Shown here: piece by piece, positions 56,143 to 64,000 of the stretch
Layout of the letters: each line of letters starts with the position of its first letter
Position numbering within the stretch: the first letter of the stretch is position 1
DNA from: JAEDHM01 sp964368645
Lineage (GTDB): Bacteria > Bacillota > Clostridia > Christensenellales > CAG-1252
NCBI GenBank assembly: GCA_964368645.1
Contig: CAYJBY010000003.1
Coordinates: 62,001 to 126,000, forward strand
Direction of reading: 5' to 3'
DNA: 64,000 nt
Position numbers and translations under genes: made by a program
The notes under the pieces: model-generated
The model's database searches: none
What the model was told of the DNA's origin: nothing
Seen by the model: only the letters and a program-made list of their open reading frames with translations

Positions 56143-56643
56143 TTAATTAAGCAATTTGCGGACGGACACCTCGGCGTCCTCCGATAAAACCGTAATAACG
56201 TAGTTGTCCAAATCGGTGAGATAATTGTAGTGATAGGTTACGCCCTGATACTCAATGCTTTCCGCAGAGGTATCCGTCAGCAAAACCGAGGGGGATATCC
56301 CCTGAGTCGTGAGTTTGGCATAGCTCTCTTTTTTCGTCCAAGCGCGGTAAAAATCCGCAATGGTATTGACCGATTCATTCTCTTTATCTCCGAAATAACG
56401 ACGGGCTATCTTGATAACGCCCTCGTTGTCGCAGGGACGTTCGATATCCACGCCAATCTCGCCGTCCGAGAAAGCCACAACTAAATATCTGTCCTTATGG
56501 GAAATAGAGATTTTAGTCGCCGTATTAGTCAGATAAGGCGCGTTGTTTTCGTGCTTTTTGAGTGAAACGCCGTTGACGTCCTTGAATTGCTCGGCAATCG
56601 CTTGTTTAACGGCGCCGTTCCTTGTAATGTAAACTGTTGTCAA
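56143..56643 (-). CDS. Sfp-type 4'-phosphopantetheinyl transferase
   Basis: 166 residues starting at TTG (56643), which overlaps the malQ stop (TTGA). No ATG lies in the first third, so TTG is the start, with AGAGG 9 nt before. Motifs: S-I-S-H (residues 46-49), G-V-D-I-E (64-68, Mg2+ ligands) and W-T-K-K-E-S-Y-A-K (102-110). It transfers phosphopantetheine from CoA to carrier-protein Ser. It is shorter than typical Sfp (about 220) because the N-terminal half is reduced. The carrier protein encoded next is the probable substrate. Confidence 0.88.
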   Translation of the reverse strand: MTTVYITRNGAVKQAIAEQFKDVNGVSLKKHENNAPYLTNTATKISISHKDRYLVVAFSDGEIGVDIERPCDNEGVIKIARRYFGDKENESVNTIADFYRAWTKKESYAKLTTQGISPSVLLTDTSAESIEYQGVTYHYNYLTDLDNYVITVLSEDAEVSVRKLLN

Positions 56644-58148
56644 TTTTTATAACCTCTGTAACGCCCGTACAGTCTTGAACCCGTACGGAAATAATTGGAA
56701 TCGATGTTGTTTAGGGCGGAATAGGTAAGTCTGAAGCCCCAGTTGCCGTCCTTTGTGCCGGGTACGTTCATACGGCAGTCGTCACCGAAGCCGCAAAGGT
56801 CCTGTATCGGTACTACCACCAGCTTCGCAGAAAAACGGAGCAACGTAGTAATAAATCCCTTGGTCGCCGTGCAATCGGCACCGCCCTGCGCCCAGCCTGC
56901 GTCCGAAACGCCGCAGTACTCCAACGCCTTATCTCTTACCGACGGCTCCGCCTTATACAGCCACCCCAAAACCGTGTCGTTGTCGTGAGTGCCTGTGTAA
57001 GCTACGCAGTTAAGCGGATAGTTATGAGGCAGATGCTCGCTCTCGTCGTCATAGAAAGCAAACAGCATAACCTTCATACCGGGGAAACCCGTGGCTTTCA
57101 GCTTTTGGTGGAGAGAATCCTCCATTATACCCAAATCCTCGGCGATGATTTCACCGTCGGGAAAATCGCTTTTTATCAGGTCGAACAGCTCGTCGCCCGG
57201 TCCCTTTTTCCACTCGCCTTCCGACGGCTCCGCGCCCTTGGGTATGCTCCAATACTCGTAAAAACCGCGGAAATGGTCCAGTCTTAACGCGTCGTACAGC
57301 TTAAGAGCGTGACCGATTTTCTTGCACCAGTAGTAGTAATCCTGCGTCGCCATATAATCGTAATCATAAAGCGGATTGCCCCAGTTGTGTCCTGTTTTGC
57401 TGAAATAGTCGGGGGGTAAGCCTGCGGTTTGAGAGGGCGAATAGTCCTTTTCAAGCAAAAACCGCTTGGGTTGCGCCCATACGTCCACGCTGTCCGCGCT
57501 GACGTAGATAGGCATATCGCCTATTATGCCTACGCCCATTGAGTTGGCAAACTTTTTCAGCTCGCTCCACTGCTTAAAGAACAGGTACTGCTCAAATTTG
57601 TAATAGCCCACGCGGTGCTTATTCTTGACTCTTAGCTTGGCAATTTCCTCAGCGGAATGTTCTCTCAACGCCTTTTCCCACTGCTGAAAGGGAAGATGAT
57701 TCTGCTCGTACACCGACATATAAAGCGCATAGTCGTCCAACCAGTAATCCTCTAGCTCCGCAAAAGCGTCAACCTTTGCCTGAACCTCGCCGCTTAGGTT
57801 GGCGTAAGCCGCCTCGATAGCAGTACGTTTCGCCCACCTTGCGTGATCGTAGTTGGTAACGTAAGGCTCGCCGTGGTACTTGACCATATCCACCACGCTG
57901 TAATCGATAAGACCTTCCTCCGCCATCTTAACGGGGTCGATATACAGATAACAGCCTGCCATAGAGCTAATGCCCGAGTAGGGTGAATCGCCGTAGCCCA
58001 AAGGATTAAGCGGCAGTATCTGCCACCAATGAAATCCCATATCCAGTATCGACGTTACAAAGTTCTCCGCGTCGTGAGAAAAGCCGCCTATACCGAACTC
58101 GCCCGGCAAGGACGAAATTGCCAATAATACGCCAGCGTTCCTTTTCAT
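56640..58148 (-). CDS. malQ: 4-alpha-glucanotransferase (amylomaltase)
   Basis: 502 residues, the normal MalQ size. It starts with the family hallmark G-V-L-L-A-I-S-S-L-P-G-x-F-G-I-G (residues 5-20) and has W-W-Q-I-L-P-L-N-P-L-G-Y-G-D-S-P-Y (about 41-57). GH77 catalytic regions follow: L-R-L-D-H-F-R-G (nucleophile Asp), E-D-L-G (acid/base Glu) and T-G-T-H-D-N-D-T (transition-state Asp). It is a cytoplasmic enzyme that remodels maltodextrins and glycogen. RBS is AAGGAAG, 23 nt after the kinase-like gene. Confidence 0.96.
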   Translation of the reverse strand: MKRNAGVLLAISSLPGEFGIGGFSHDAENFVTSILDMGFHWWQILPLNPLGYGDSPYSGISSMAGCYLYIDPVKMAEEGLIDYSVVDMVKYHGEPYVTNYDHARWAKRTAIEAAYANLSGEVQAKVDAFAELEDYWLDDYALYMSVYEQNHLPFQQWEKALREHSAEEIAKLRVKNKHRVGYYKFEQYLFFKQWSELKKFANSMGVGIIGDMPIYVSADSVDVWAQPKRFLLEKDYSPSQTAGLPPDYFSKTGHNWGNPLYDYDYMATQDYYYWCKKIGHALKLYDALRLDHFRGFYEYWSIPKGAEPSEGEWKKGPGDELFDLIKSDFPDGEIIAEDLGIMEDSLHQKLKATGFPGMKVMLFAFYDDESEHLPHNYPLNCVAYTGTHDNDTVLGWLYKAEPSVRDKALEYCGVSDAGWAQGGADCTATKGFITTLLRFSAKLVVVPIQDLCGFGDDCRMNVPGTKDGNWGFRLTYSALNNIDSNYFRTGSRLYGRYRGYKN

Positions 58149-58171
58149 AAGTACACTTCCTTTTATTTTTA

Positions 58172-58768
58172 TTATTTCTTGCCCTTATAAAGCGCAATAA
58201 TAACTTCGCCCGATTGCTCGGTGGTAAGCTGTGTGGTGTTAATCATAAGGTCGTAATGGTCCTTAATCCCCCACATCTCACCCGTATAGGAGCTGTAATA
58301 AAGCGCTCTTTGTTTGTCCGCTTTCTTAAGAAACCACTCCGGGCGCTTGACCTCGCCGTACATAGCGGTAAGCCGCGCCACTCTGGCTTTTAATCCTGCG
58401 TAGAGGAATACCCTCGTCAGGTCGGCTTTGCCCTTAAGTATCTGCTCCGAACACCGTCCGACTATTACGCAGGGTTGGTCGGCAAGCTCCCTGATTACCT
58501 CCGATTGAGCCGCGAATACCGCGTCCTTAACCGTGTCGTTGTAAATCGGATAGTAGCAACCGGCAGGCGAGCCCGTCACAACGCCCGAGAAAAAGCTGCT
58601 TTTTTCCTCGTTAGCCGCCATAACCGCACTGTCTATCCCCTTTTTCTCCGCCGCCAGCCTGATAAGCTCGCTGTCGTAGTAGGGAATACCCAACCGTTCC
58701 GCCACGTATTTGCCTATAGTTCTGCCGCCTGCGGCAAGCTGTCTGCCTATCGTGATAATATGCGCCAT
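58172..58768 (-). CDS. Cytidylate kinase-like family protein
   Basis: 198 residues. It begins I-I-T-I-G-R-Q-L-A-A-G-G-R-T-I-G, the P-loop-like start of the cytidylate-kinase-like family (PF13189), then V-A-E-R-L-G-I-P-Y-Y-D-S-E-L. The middle has I-V-G-R-C-S-E, followed by V-F-L-Y-A and a Lys/Arg-rich lid. Members phosphorylate an uncertain substrate; true CMP kinase activity is not proven for the family. First gene of its unit, behind the promoter at 58801-58830, with RBS AGGAGAGG. Confidence 0.88.
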   Translation of the reverse strand: MAHIITIGRQLAAGGRTIGKYVAERLGIPYYDSELIRLAAEKKGIDSAVMAANEEKSSFFSGVVTGSPAGCYYPIYNDTVKDAVFAAQSEVIRELADQPCVIVGRCSEQILKGKADLTRVFLYAGLKARVARLTAMYGEVKRPEWFLKKADKQRALYYSSYTGEMWGIKDHYDLMINTTQLTTEQSGEVIIALYKGKK

Positions 58769-58800
58769 AACGTCCTCTCCTAATCTATAATCTTGTTACC

Positions 58801-58830
58801 ATTATAAACCTAAAAAGGCGTTTTGGTCAA
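58801..58830 (-). promoter_or_regulatory. Promoter of the kinase-malQ-PPTase-ACP unit
   Basis: TTGACC (58825-58830), 18-bp spacer, TATAAT (58801-58806), lying directly after the dnaB stop. The leader is about 25 nt. It marks the break between the dnaB operon and the kinase unit. Confidence 0.8.
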
Positions 58831-58837
58831 TAGCCTA

Positions 58838-60259
58838 TTAATTGATACCGCCGCCCTCTCCGTTGCCGCCGCCTGAAGGCGGAGCCTTGGCGTACTGCGG
58901 TTTGGCGTCGTCTATTAGTATCTTCTTAAGCATCTCTCTATCCTCGGGTACGAAGGTAAAGGTCGCGCCGTCCCAACTGAATGCCAAATCGGTCTGCTGA
59001 CCGTTACGGAACTTGGCGATTATCAGCTTGATAATCTCGGGAGTGTTGATTTGGTTGCGGGGCTTGTGCAGGAAAATAACTATATCCGCGTCCTGCTCGA
59101 TAGCACCCGAATCTCTTAAGTGGTGCAGTTGCGGCTCCTCGCCGTTGATTTCCGACATACGCGACATCTGGGAAACCAGTATTACGGGAACGTCCAGTTC
59201 CTTAGCCATCAATTTCATCTGACGGCTGATATCGCTGACCTCCTGCTGTCTGCTTTCCTTTTTCTTCGCGGATTCCATCAACTGGAGGTAGTCCACGATA
59301 ATAAGGTCGATATCTCCGTTCTTCAGCTTAAAGCGGCGGCACTTACTGCGAATCTCCTCGGGAGAAACCTCCGCCGTCTGGTCTATGTATATTCCACTGC
59401 TTCTTAACACGTCTCGCGCCTGACGGAGCCGTACAAAGTCGTCCGTCTTGAGATTAGCGGTTTTTATATCGGTATTGCTGACTCCGCTGACGTTGCAAAG
59501 CATACGCGTAACAAGCTGTACGTCCGCCATTTCCAAGGAGAAAATCAATATCTTCTTGTCTTCCTTCCGCTTGGCAATATTAGCGGCTATATTCAATGCA
59601 AACGCGGTTTTACCTACGCCGGGACGAGCCGCCACCAGCACGATATCCGAACGCTGTAAGCCGTTAGTAACCTGATCGAAGTTGGGAAAGCCCGTTTTCA
59701 AGCCCTTGTTCTGACCGGGATTGGCAAATTCCTTTTCGATATTTTCCAAAACCGTGTCCGTTATATCCCTTATGGGCGTTAAATCCTTGGTATCCGTGCT
59801 TTTGGTTACGCCAAGAATCGCCGCCTGCGCCTTAGCTAAGGACTCGTTGGCGTCCTCGGACTGATAAACGTCCTCCGCTATGTCCTTGGAAACCTCCAAA
59901 AGCTGTCTTAATAGGGTTTCGCGCTTAATGAGGTTATAGTAATATTGATACGCGCCCGAGGAGGGAACCTTATCCGCCAGCGCGGTTATGTAGCCGATGT
60001 CGCCTGCCTCTGCCAGTTTGCCCTGCTTACGGAGTTTGTCCACCAAAATAACGAAGTCGATACAGCTTCTTTCGTCCTGTAGTTTCGCCATCGCCTTATA
60101 AATTTCCACGTGACGTTTATCCGAAAAATCCTTTTCGGATAGCTTGACTAAAACATCGTCCGCCACCGTGCGGTCAATTAATATACAGGAAAGCAAATAC
60201 GCTTCCGCTTCCGCGTTACCTAAAGGCACACGTACCTTCTTGACTTGTTTCTCTGCCAT
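58838..60259 (-). CDS. dnaB: Replicative DNA helicase DnaB
   Basis: 473 residues. The N-terminal DnaB domain (about 12-115; A-E-A-Y-L-L-S-C-I-L-I-D) is followed by a RecA-like helicase domain from about 185, with Walker A A-R-P-G-V-G-K-T-A-F (211-220), I-I-V-D-Y-L-Q-L (Walker B) and arginine-finger region L-R-D-S-G-A-I-E-Q-D-A-D. The C-terminus is a Gly-rich tail. It unwinds DNA at the fork. Walker A has G-V in place of the common S-M, within family variation. RBS is AAAGGAGCG. It follows a small lipoprotein gene by 12 nt, an unusual neighbour. Confidence 0.97.
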   Translation of the reverse strand: MAEKQVKKVRVPLGNAEAEAYLLSCILIDRTVADDVLVKLSEKDFSDKRHVEIYKAMAKLQDERSCIDFVILVDKLRKQGKLAEAGDIGYITALADKVPSSGAYQYYYNLIKRETLLRQLLEVSKDIAEDVYQSEDANESLAKAQAAILGVTKSTDTKDLTPIRDITDTVLENIEKEFANPGQNKGLKTGFPNFDQVTNGLQRSDIVLVAARPGVGKTAFALNIAANIAKRKEDKKILIFSLEMADVQLVTRMLCNVSGVSNTDIKTANLKTDDFVRLRQARDVLRSSGIYIDQTAEVSPEEIRSKCRRFKLKNGDIDLIIVDYLQLMESAKKKESRQQEVSDISRQMKLMAKELDVPVILVSQMSRMSEINGEEPQLHHLRDSGAIEQDADIVIFLHKPRNQINTPEIIKLIIAKFRNGQQTDLAFSWDGATFTFVPEDREMLKKILIDDAKPQYAKAPPSGGGNGEGGGIN

Positions 60260-60271
60260 AATCGCTCCTTT

Positions 60272-61066
60272 TTATACTATATCGGTCAAATCCGAAAAGG
60301 GTAAAACCTCTTCCTCTTCCTTCTTGCCGCCTTTCTTCCTGTTATGCTTGTTGATTATTATGCCAACGGCGATAAGCACGCCCACCGTTACGCAACCGAT
60401 TACTATCCCCAACAACTCGAAAAGCCAGACCTTAGGGGTACGTGATACGTATTTAAGCACCTCGCTGTCGGGATCGTTAAGGTCAATATGCCACACCATA
60501 TAATTGTAGCCGTCCTTGGAGTAACTTTCGTCTGCGTTCAAGGCGCTTACGTTATTGTATTCAGTGGAGTAAACGTAATCCAAGGAAACCTCGCCGTAAG
60601 GATCGTCCGTGTTCACGTACTTGGAAAATATTTGCGTATAGTTTTCCAAAGTGGACGAGGATATAACGCTGTTTTCTATATAATAATCCACAAAAAACGC
60701 GCTTTGCGAGTATATTTTGTTAGGCTCGCTTGGCTCGTTGCCCGTTATACCGTAAGCTATATAATAATCCGTGTTGCTTGAAAAGCTCTCCGTCAGAACG
60801 AAAACGCCCGTTTCAGCGTTGGCTTCCACAGTTACCGTACGTCCTTCGCTCTCTCTTGCCGCCTTTTGCGTTGAAAGAATATTTGCTATCTCCGTGCAAA
60901 GCTGATTGTAAGCGGTAGTTGTCATCGCCGTTTTGTCCAGCTTTATGCTCGTGGTAAAAACGCGCGCACCGCCCTCGGAAACCGAGGAGGTGTACGTTAT
61001 CTCCGCACAAGCGCAGAGGGAAACAGCCAATAATATTACCGTCAGCACCAAAAGCACTTTTTTCAC
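60272..61066 (-). CDS. Membrane lipoprotein of unknown function
   Basis: 264 residues from a GTG start (61066) overlapping the pepF stop (GTGA), consistent with translational coupling. Signal peptide with lipobox L-C-A-C (Cys20), an extracytoplasmic beta-rich domain (about 21-205), one transmembrane helix (about 213-237) and a short basic/acidic cytoplasmic tail. Lipid anchor plus C-terminal helix gives two membrane attachments. It resembles LppM-type small lipoproteins in outline only; function not recognised. Confidence 0.8.
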   Translation of the reverse strand: MKKVLLVLTVILLAVSLCACAEITYTSSVSEGGARVFTTSIKLDKTAMTTTAYNQLCTEIANILSTQKAARESEGRTVTVEANAETGVFVLTESFSSNTDYYIAYGITGNEPSEPNKIYSQSAFFVDYYIENSVISSSTLENYTQIFSKYVNTDDPYGEVSLDYVYSTEYNNVSALNADESYSKDGYNYMVWHIDLNDPDSEVLKYVSRTPKVWLFELLGIVIGCVTVGVLIAVGIIINKHNRKKGGKKEEEEVLPFSDLTDIV

Positions 61067-62847
61067 TTGAGTTTTTTCAGCTCCTTTAACGTATCGTCAA
61101 AGACCTTTAACGCCTGCGCAAAAGGTTTTTCCGACGTCAAGTCCACTCCCGTCAGTTTGAGTATATCCAAGGGGGGCATACTGCCGCCAGCGGACAAAAA
61201 CCTCTTGTAATTATCCACCGCACCTGCCTTGCCGTTAAAAATATCCTCCGCGATTACCGTGGCGGCTATTAAACCCGTGGCGTATTTGTAAACGTAAAAG
61301 GACTCGTAAAAGTGCGGTATTCTAGCCCACTCGTATTTGATATAAGGCGTGGAATAACCTTTGCCGTAATAGGAGTCGTTAAGCTCCTGATACATATTGC
61401 ACAAACTGCCTGCGGATAACGCGCCGCCCTTTTCCACCGTTTCGTGAGCGTTCTTTTCAAACTCCGCGAAAAGCGTTTGACGGAAAACGGTGCCCTTGAA
61501 CATATCCAGTCTGTATGCCAAAAGCTCTTTGCGCATTGCGCCCTCTGCGTCCTTAAGCATATATTTCAGCAAAAGCGTTTCGTTGACCGTAGAGGCTATT
61601 TCCGCTACGAAAATCTCGTAACCCGATTTTGCAAAAGGCTGTGTTTTACAGGAATAATAGGAGTGCAGACTGTGCCCAAGCTCGTGAGCTATTGTGAACA
61701 CGTCGTTCCTCGTTCCCATAAAGTTAAGCAGGACGTACGGCAACGTACCGTAACTGCCCCAGCTATAAGCTCCGCTCCGCTTGCCGGGCGTCTCGTAAAC
61801 GTCAATCCATCTCTCAGCCTTAGCTCTGTTCAGCAACGCAACGTAGTCCTCGCCCATTACCGAAAGAGCGGATTTAACCAACTCGAAAGCCTGCTCGAAG
61901 GTGTATTTTGCATCAGCGGTAGGCTCCACGTTTACGTACATATCGTAAGCCTTAGCCTGCGGTATGCCCATACGCTTAGCACGGTAAGCGCGATAGCTTT
62001 TCAGAGAGGGTAACGCGGCGTGAACTGCCTTTATCAGCGTATCGTAAACAGCGGTAGGTACGTTTTCGCCGTCCATAGCCCGTTGCAGACAGGTGTCGTA
62101 GCCCCTAACCTTAGCGCGGAAATAATCGCCGTCCACGTTGCCGCCGTAAAGCGCGGATATTACGTTGATATAATCCTTGTACGCTTTCATCATTGCGTCG
62201 TGGGCGTTCTTGCGCAGGGTGCGATCCTTAGAATACATATACGCGCCGTATGCGCCGTGAGACATAGGGCAAACTTTGCCCTTAGAGTCCGTAACCTTTT
62301 CCCACTTCACGTCCGCGTTGTCATAAAGCTCAAAGGCGTTTTTCGGATTGCCGAGAGCTACCGACGCTTGCGAAAGAAGCCACTCTTCTTTTTCGGAAAG
62401 CACGCGCTTTTTGTTACGAGCCAGTTCCGTCAAGCGGTAGGAATAATCGGAGAACTCCGCTCTTTGCGAAAGCGCGATCAGCTCCTCCTCGCTGTATGAG
62501 GCGATGATTTCAGGACTGCTGTAAGCCGCCGCCGACATATACTCCGCGAAAAGGTTGTCCAGTCTGCCGCAAAGCTCACGGTAAAAATCCACTCTCAAAT
62601 CCTCGTGGGATTTCATATTGCAATACAGGGCTAAATGCGTAAGGCTTATATCCTGCGCGTCGCCCGTTTTCAAGAAGTCCAAGAGTACGGCGGAATCGCC
62701 GAGCTTACCCTTAAAGCCGATAATCACGTCGGAAAAGCCCTTTGCCTCGGCAAAGGCGTTTTCCCACGCCGCGTCGTCGGGGAATATCCGCGTCAAATCC
62801 CATTTGTCCTTTTCGGGAACGTCTTTTCTGTTCTTAAAGTCTGCCAT
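61063..62847 (-). CDS. pepF: Oligoendopeptidase F
   Basis: 594 residues, M3B metallopeptidase. The zinc site is H-E-L-G-H (about residue 386, in F-T-I-A-H-E-L-G-H-S-L-H-S-Y-Y-S) with the third ligand Glu about 25 residues on (E-I-A-S-T-V-N-E). An N-terminal PepF domain covers about residues 110-180. Cytoplasmic; it cleaves peptides of about 7-17 residues. ATG at 62847 has GAGG, 3 nt after the amidohydrolase gene. It is translationally coupled to the following lipoprotein. Confidence 0.96.
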   Translation of the reverse strand: MADFKNRKDVPEKDKWDLTRIFPDDAAWENAFAEAKGFSDVIIGFKGKLGDSAVLLDFLKTGDAQDISLTHLALYCNMKSHEDLRVDFYRELCGRLDNLFAEYMSAAAYSSPEIIASYSEEELIALSQRAEFSDYSYRLTELARNKKRVLSEKEEWLLSQASVALGNPKNAFELYDNADVKWEKVTDSKGKVCPMSHGAYGAYMYSKDRTLRKNAHDAMMKAYKDYINVISALYGGNVDGDYFRAKVRGYDTCLQRAMDGENVPTAVYDTLIKAVHAALPSLKSYRAYRAKRMGIPQAKAYDMYVNVEPTADAKYTFEQAFELVKSALSVMGEDYVALLNRAKAERWIDVYETPGKRSGAYSWGSYGTLPYVLLNFMGTRNDVFTIAHELGHSLHSYYSCKTQPFAKSGYEIFVAEIASTVNETLLLKYMLKDAEGAMRKELLAYRLDMFKGTVFRQTLFAEFEKNAHETVEKGGALSAGSLCNMYQELNDSYYGKGYSTPYIKYEWARIPHFYESFYVYKYATGLIAATVIAEDIFNGKAGAVDNYKRFLSAGGSMPPLDILKLTGVDLTSEKPFAQALKVFDDTLKELKKLK

Positions 62848-62850
62848 AGC

Positions 62851-63654
62851 TTAACCTCGGATTCGCAGTAACGCCGCCGCATTGCCGCCCAAAATTTTTT
62901 CGTTATCGGAATCGTTGTAACCCATAGAAAGCACGTAACGCATATTCACGCCCTCGTCCTGCCAAGGTAAATCACTGCCGTACAGGATATTGTCTACGCC
63001 GTGCTTATTGACTATCCGCTTAAACAGCTCGGGAGCAAGATAGCCTGCACACATAGAAGTATCCAGATAACAACGCTTGCCGGCTATGCTTTCCAATACG
63101 CCGTCCCACCTTTTCATACCGCCCATATGAGCGAAAACAAAGTCGGTTGACGGGAAAAGCTTAAGCAGTTTTGCCAATGCCTCAGGACCTGCTCGCATAG
63201 AATCAGGATACGCCACGTCCCAGCCGCAATGTACGGAAATCAACAATCCGAGTTGTGCGCACCGCTCGTAAATCGGAAAGAACGACGAATCGTCCACGTT
63301 CACGTTTTGGTACTCGGGGTGTATCTTAATCCCCTTAATTCCCGCCGCCTTTAGCGCATCAAGAGTTGCAAACCAACCTTCCGACGCAGGGTGAACGGAG
63401 CCGAAAGGTATTATCCGAGGATTGTCGCATTGCACAACACTACGGGTAATGCTCTCCTCCTGCTTGGGCGTAACGGCTATGTTTAAGCCGACCTGAATAT
63501 CCACGCCGTTATTATCGGCGTGTAAAAGGTTGCTTTCCAGCGTTGCCGCCGTTACAGGCTTGACGCCTATCGTGGCTATGGCAGCCGCCAGTTTAGGCAC
63601 CGCCACCGCCGCCACCTTAGGCGGAAAATAGTGAGTGTGAAAATCTATTATCAT
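62851..63654 (-). CDS. Amidohydrolase (metal-dependent TIM barrel)
   Basis: 267 residues from ATG at 63654, overlapping the stop of the PTS gene (ATGA); a longer frame upstream runs back over that gene and is rejected. Metal ligands: D-F-H-T-H (H6, H8), K-I-H-P-E-Y, H-C-G-W-D, F-A-H-M-G-G and Y-G-S-D-L-P-W. This is the amidohydrolase-2 (PF04909) pattern, which covers decarboxylases and hydrolases of small cyclic or carboxylic substrates. The exact substrate cannot be told. Confidence 0.87.
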   Translation of the reverse strand: MIIDFHTHYFPPKVAAVAVPKLAAAIATIGVKPVTAATLESNLLHADNNGVDIQVGLNIAVTPKQEESITRSVVQCDNPRIIPFGSVHPASEGWFATLDALKAAGIKGIKIHPEYQNVNVDDSSFFPIYERCAQLGLLISVHCGWDVAYPDSMRAGPEALAKLLKLFPSTDFVFAHMGGMKRWDGVLESIAGKRCYLDTSMCAGYLAPELFKRIVNKHGVDNILYGSDLPWQDEGVNMRYVLSMGYNDSDNEKILGGNAAALLRIRG

Positions 63655-64000
63655 TCCAGTTTTTGATCTCCAATACGTATCCAGTTCTTCTTTCTCATCA
63701 GCTCGCTCACCGCAAGGCTCACGCCTGCAGGTATGACGAACAAGCAAAGTATTATCCCCAAAACGTATTTCCAAACGGAAATGTTCCAGTTCTGGCACTC
63801 CTCGATTACACCGAAAAGTCCTACCAAACCCGAAGTACCCATTCCGCCGCCAGAAGCGTTACATCTCAAGTCCAACAGTACTGCCACCAGTCCCGATACT
63901 ACGCTTGCCACTATTTCGGGAACCATTATCAGCGGATGCTTCATAATGTTGGGAATTTGCAGCATACTGGTGCCTAAGCCCTGCGATATGAGTCCGCTCC
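63651..64000 (-). CDS. PTS_EIIC_2-type permease, C-terminal part (5' end outside window)
   Basis: The frame is open to the right edge (116 codons visible before the stop at 63651). The segments G-L-G-T-S-M-L-Q-I-P-N-I, P-L-I-M-V-P-E-I-V-A-S and N-A-S-G-G-G-M-G-T-S-G-L-V-G are characteristic of PF13303 PTS EIIC-like membrane proteins. One more transmembrane helix precedes a basic C-terminus. It is upstream of, and overlaps, the amidohydrolase gene. The sugar or other ligand is unknown. Confidence 0.85.
   Translation of the reverse strand, partial: SGLISQGLGTSMLQIPNIMKHPLIMVPEIVASVVSGLVAVLLDLRCNASGGGMGTSGLVGLFGVIEECQNWNISVWKYVLGIILCLFVIPAGVSLAVSELMRKKNWIRIGDQKLE

Noticed and set aside
63655..63798. 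Longer amidohydrolase starting at 63798
   Set aside because: The family begins with the D-F-H-T-H strand; the extra residues overlap the coding end of the PTS gene and have no RBS.
1..64000. CRISPR array, insertion sequence, tRNA or rRNA
   Set aside because: No spaced identical repeats, transposase, terminal inverted repeats, tRNA cloverleaf or rRNA-like stretch was recognised on either strand.

Overview
The window looks like a chromosome segment of an uncultured, probably gut-associated, low-to-mid GC Bacillota (Clostridia-like). The evidence is strong AGGAGG-type ribosome binding sites, sigma-A style promoters, SPase II lipoproteins with short signal peptides, a Na+-pumping oxaloacetate decarboxylase, a PTS permease, PepF, and BspA-type leucine-rich repeat (LRR_5) and InlB-type surface repeats. 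The lineage is inference. The window contains a 100-N scaffold gap (49930-50029), and both edges cut genes.

Layout, in minus-strand transcription order from the right. (1) 64000-58838: PTS EIIC-like permease (cut by the edge), amidohydrolase, oligoendopeptidase F, a small membrane lipoprotein and replicative helicase DnaB, all tightly spaced or overlapping. (2) 58768-55896: cytidylate-kinase-like protein, 4-alpha-glucanotransferase, Sfp-type phosphopantetheinyl transferase and an acyl carrier protein, behind a promoter at 58801-58830. (3) Plus strand 51637-55210: acetolactate synthase large and small subunits and 2-isopropylmalate synthase (branched-chain amino-acid entry steps), ending at a strong terminator. 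(4) 51427-48203: oxaloacetate decarboxylase Na+ pump (alpha, gamma, biotin carrier, beta), diverging from ilvB. (5) 47917-44439: a heterodimeric ABC exporter. (6) 44265-1: the surface-structure region.

Region 6 is the unusual part. A 1295-residue lipoprotein of InlB-type repeats is followed by a single uninterrupted 30,072-nt gene for a 10,023-residue lipoprotein. That protein has an N-terminal stretch of MBG/Ig-like domains and then about 30 LRR_5 super-modules. Many modules begin with a recurring Cys...His-x-Cys-x(2-4)-His signature that I know of in no described LRR family. Immediately downstream, in the same orientation, lie type IV pilus assembly genes pilC, pilM, pilN and pilO. They are followed by a giant (more than 1926 residues, cut by the left edge) PilX-like prepilin fused to bactofilin-like polymer-forming repeats. 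That last gene has no stop in the window.

Taken together, region 6 looks like a locus for an oversized cell-surface apparatus: T4P inner-membrane machinery, an oversized pilin-like protein and two very large lipid-anchored repeat proteins. The pilus ATPases, prepilin peptidase and major pilin are not in the window. Two genes (ilvB and the first ABC half-transporter) appear to be transcribed as leaderless mRNAs with identical promoter-to-ATG geometry.
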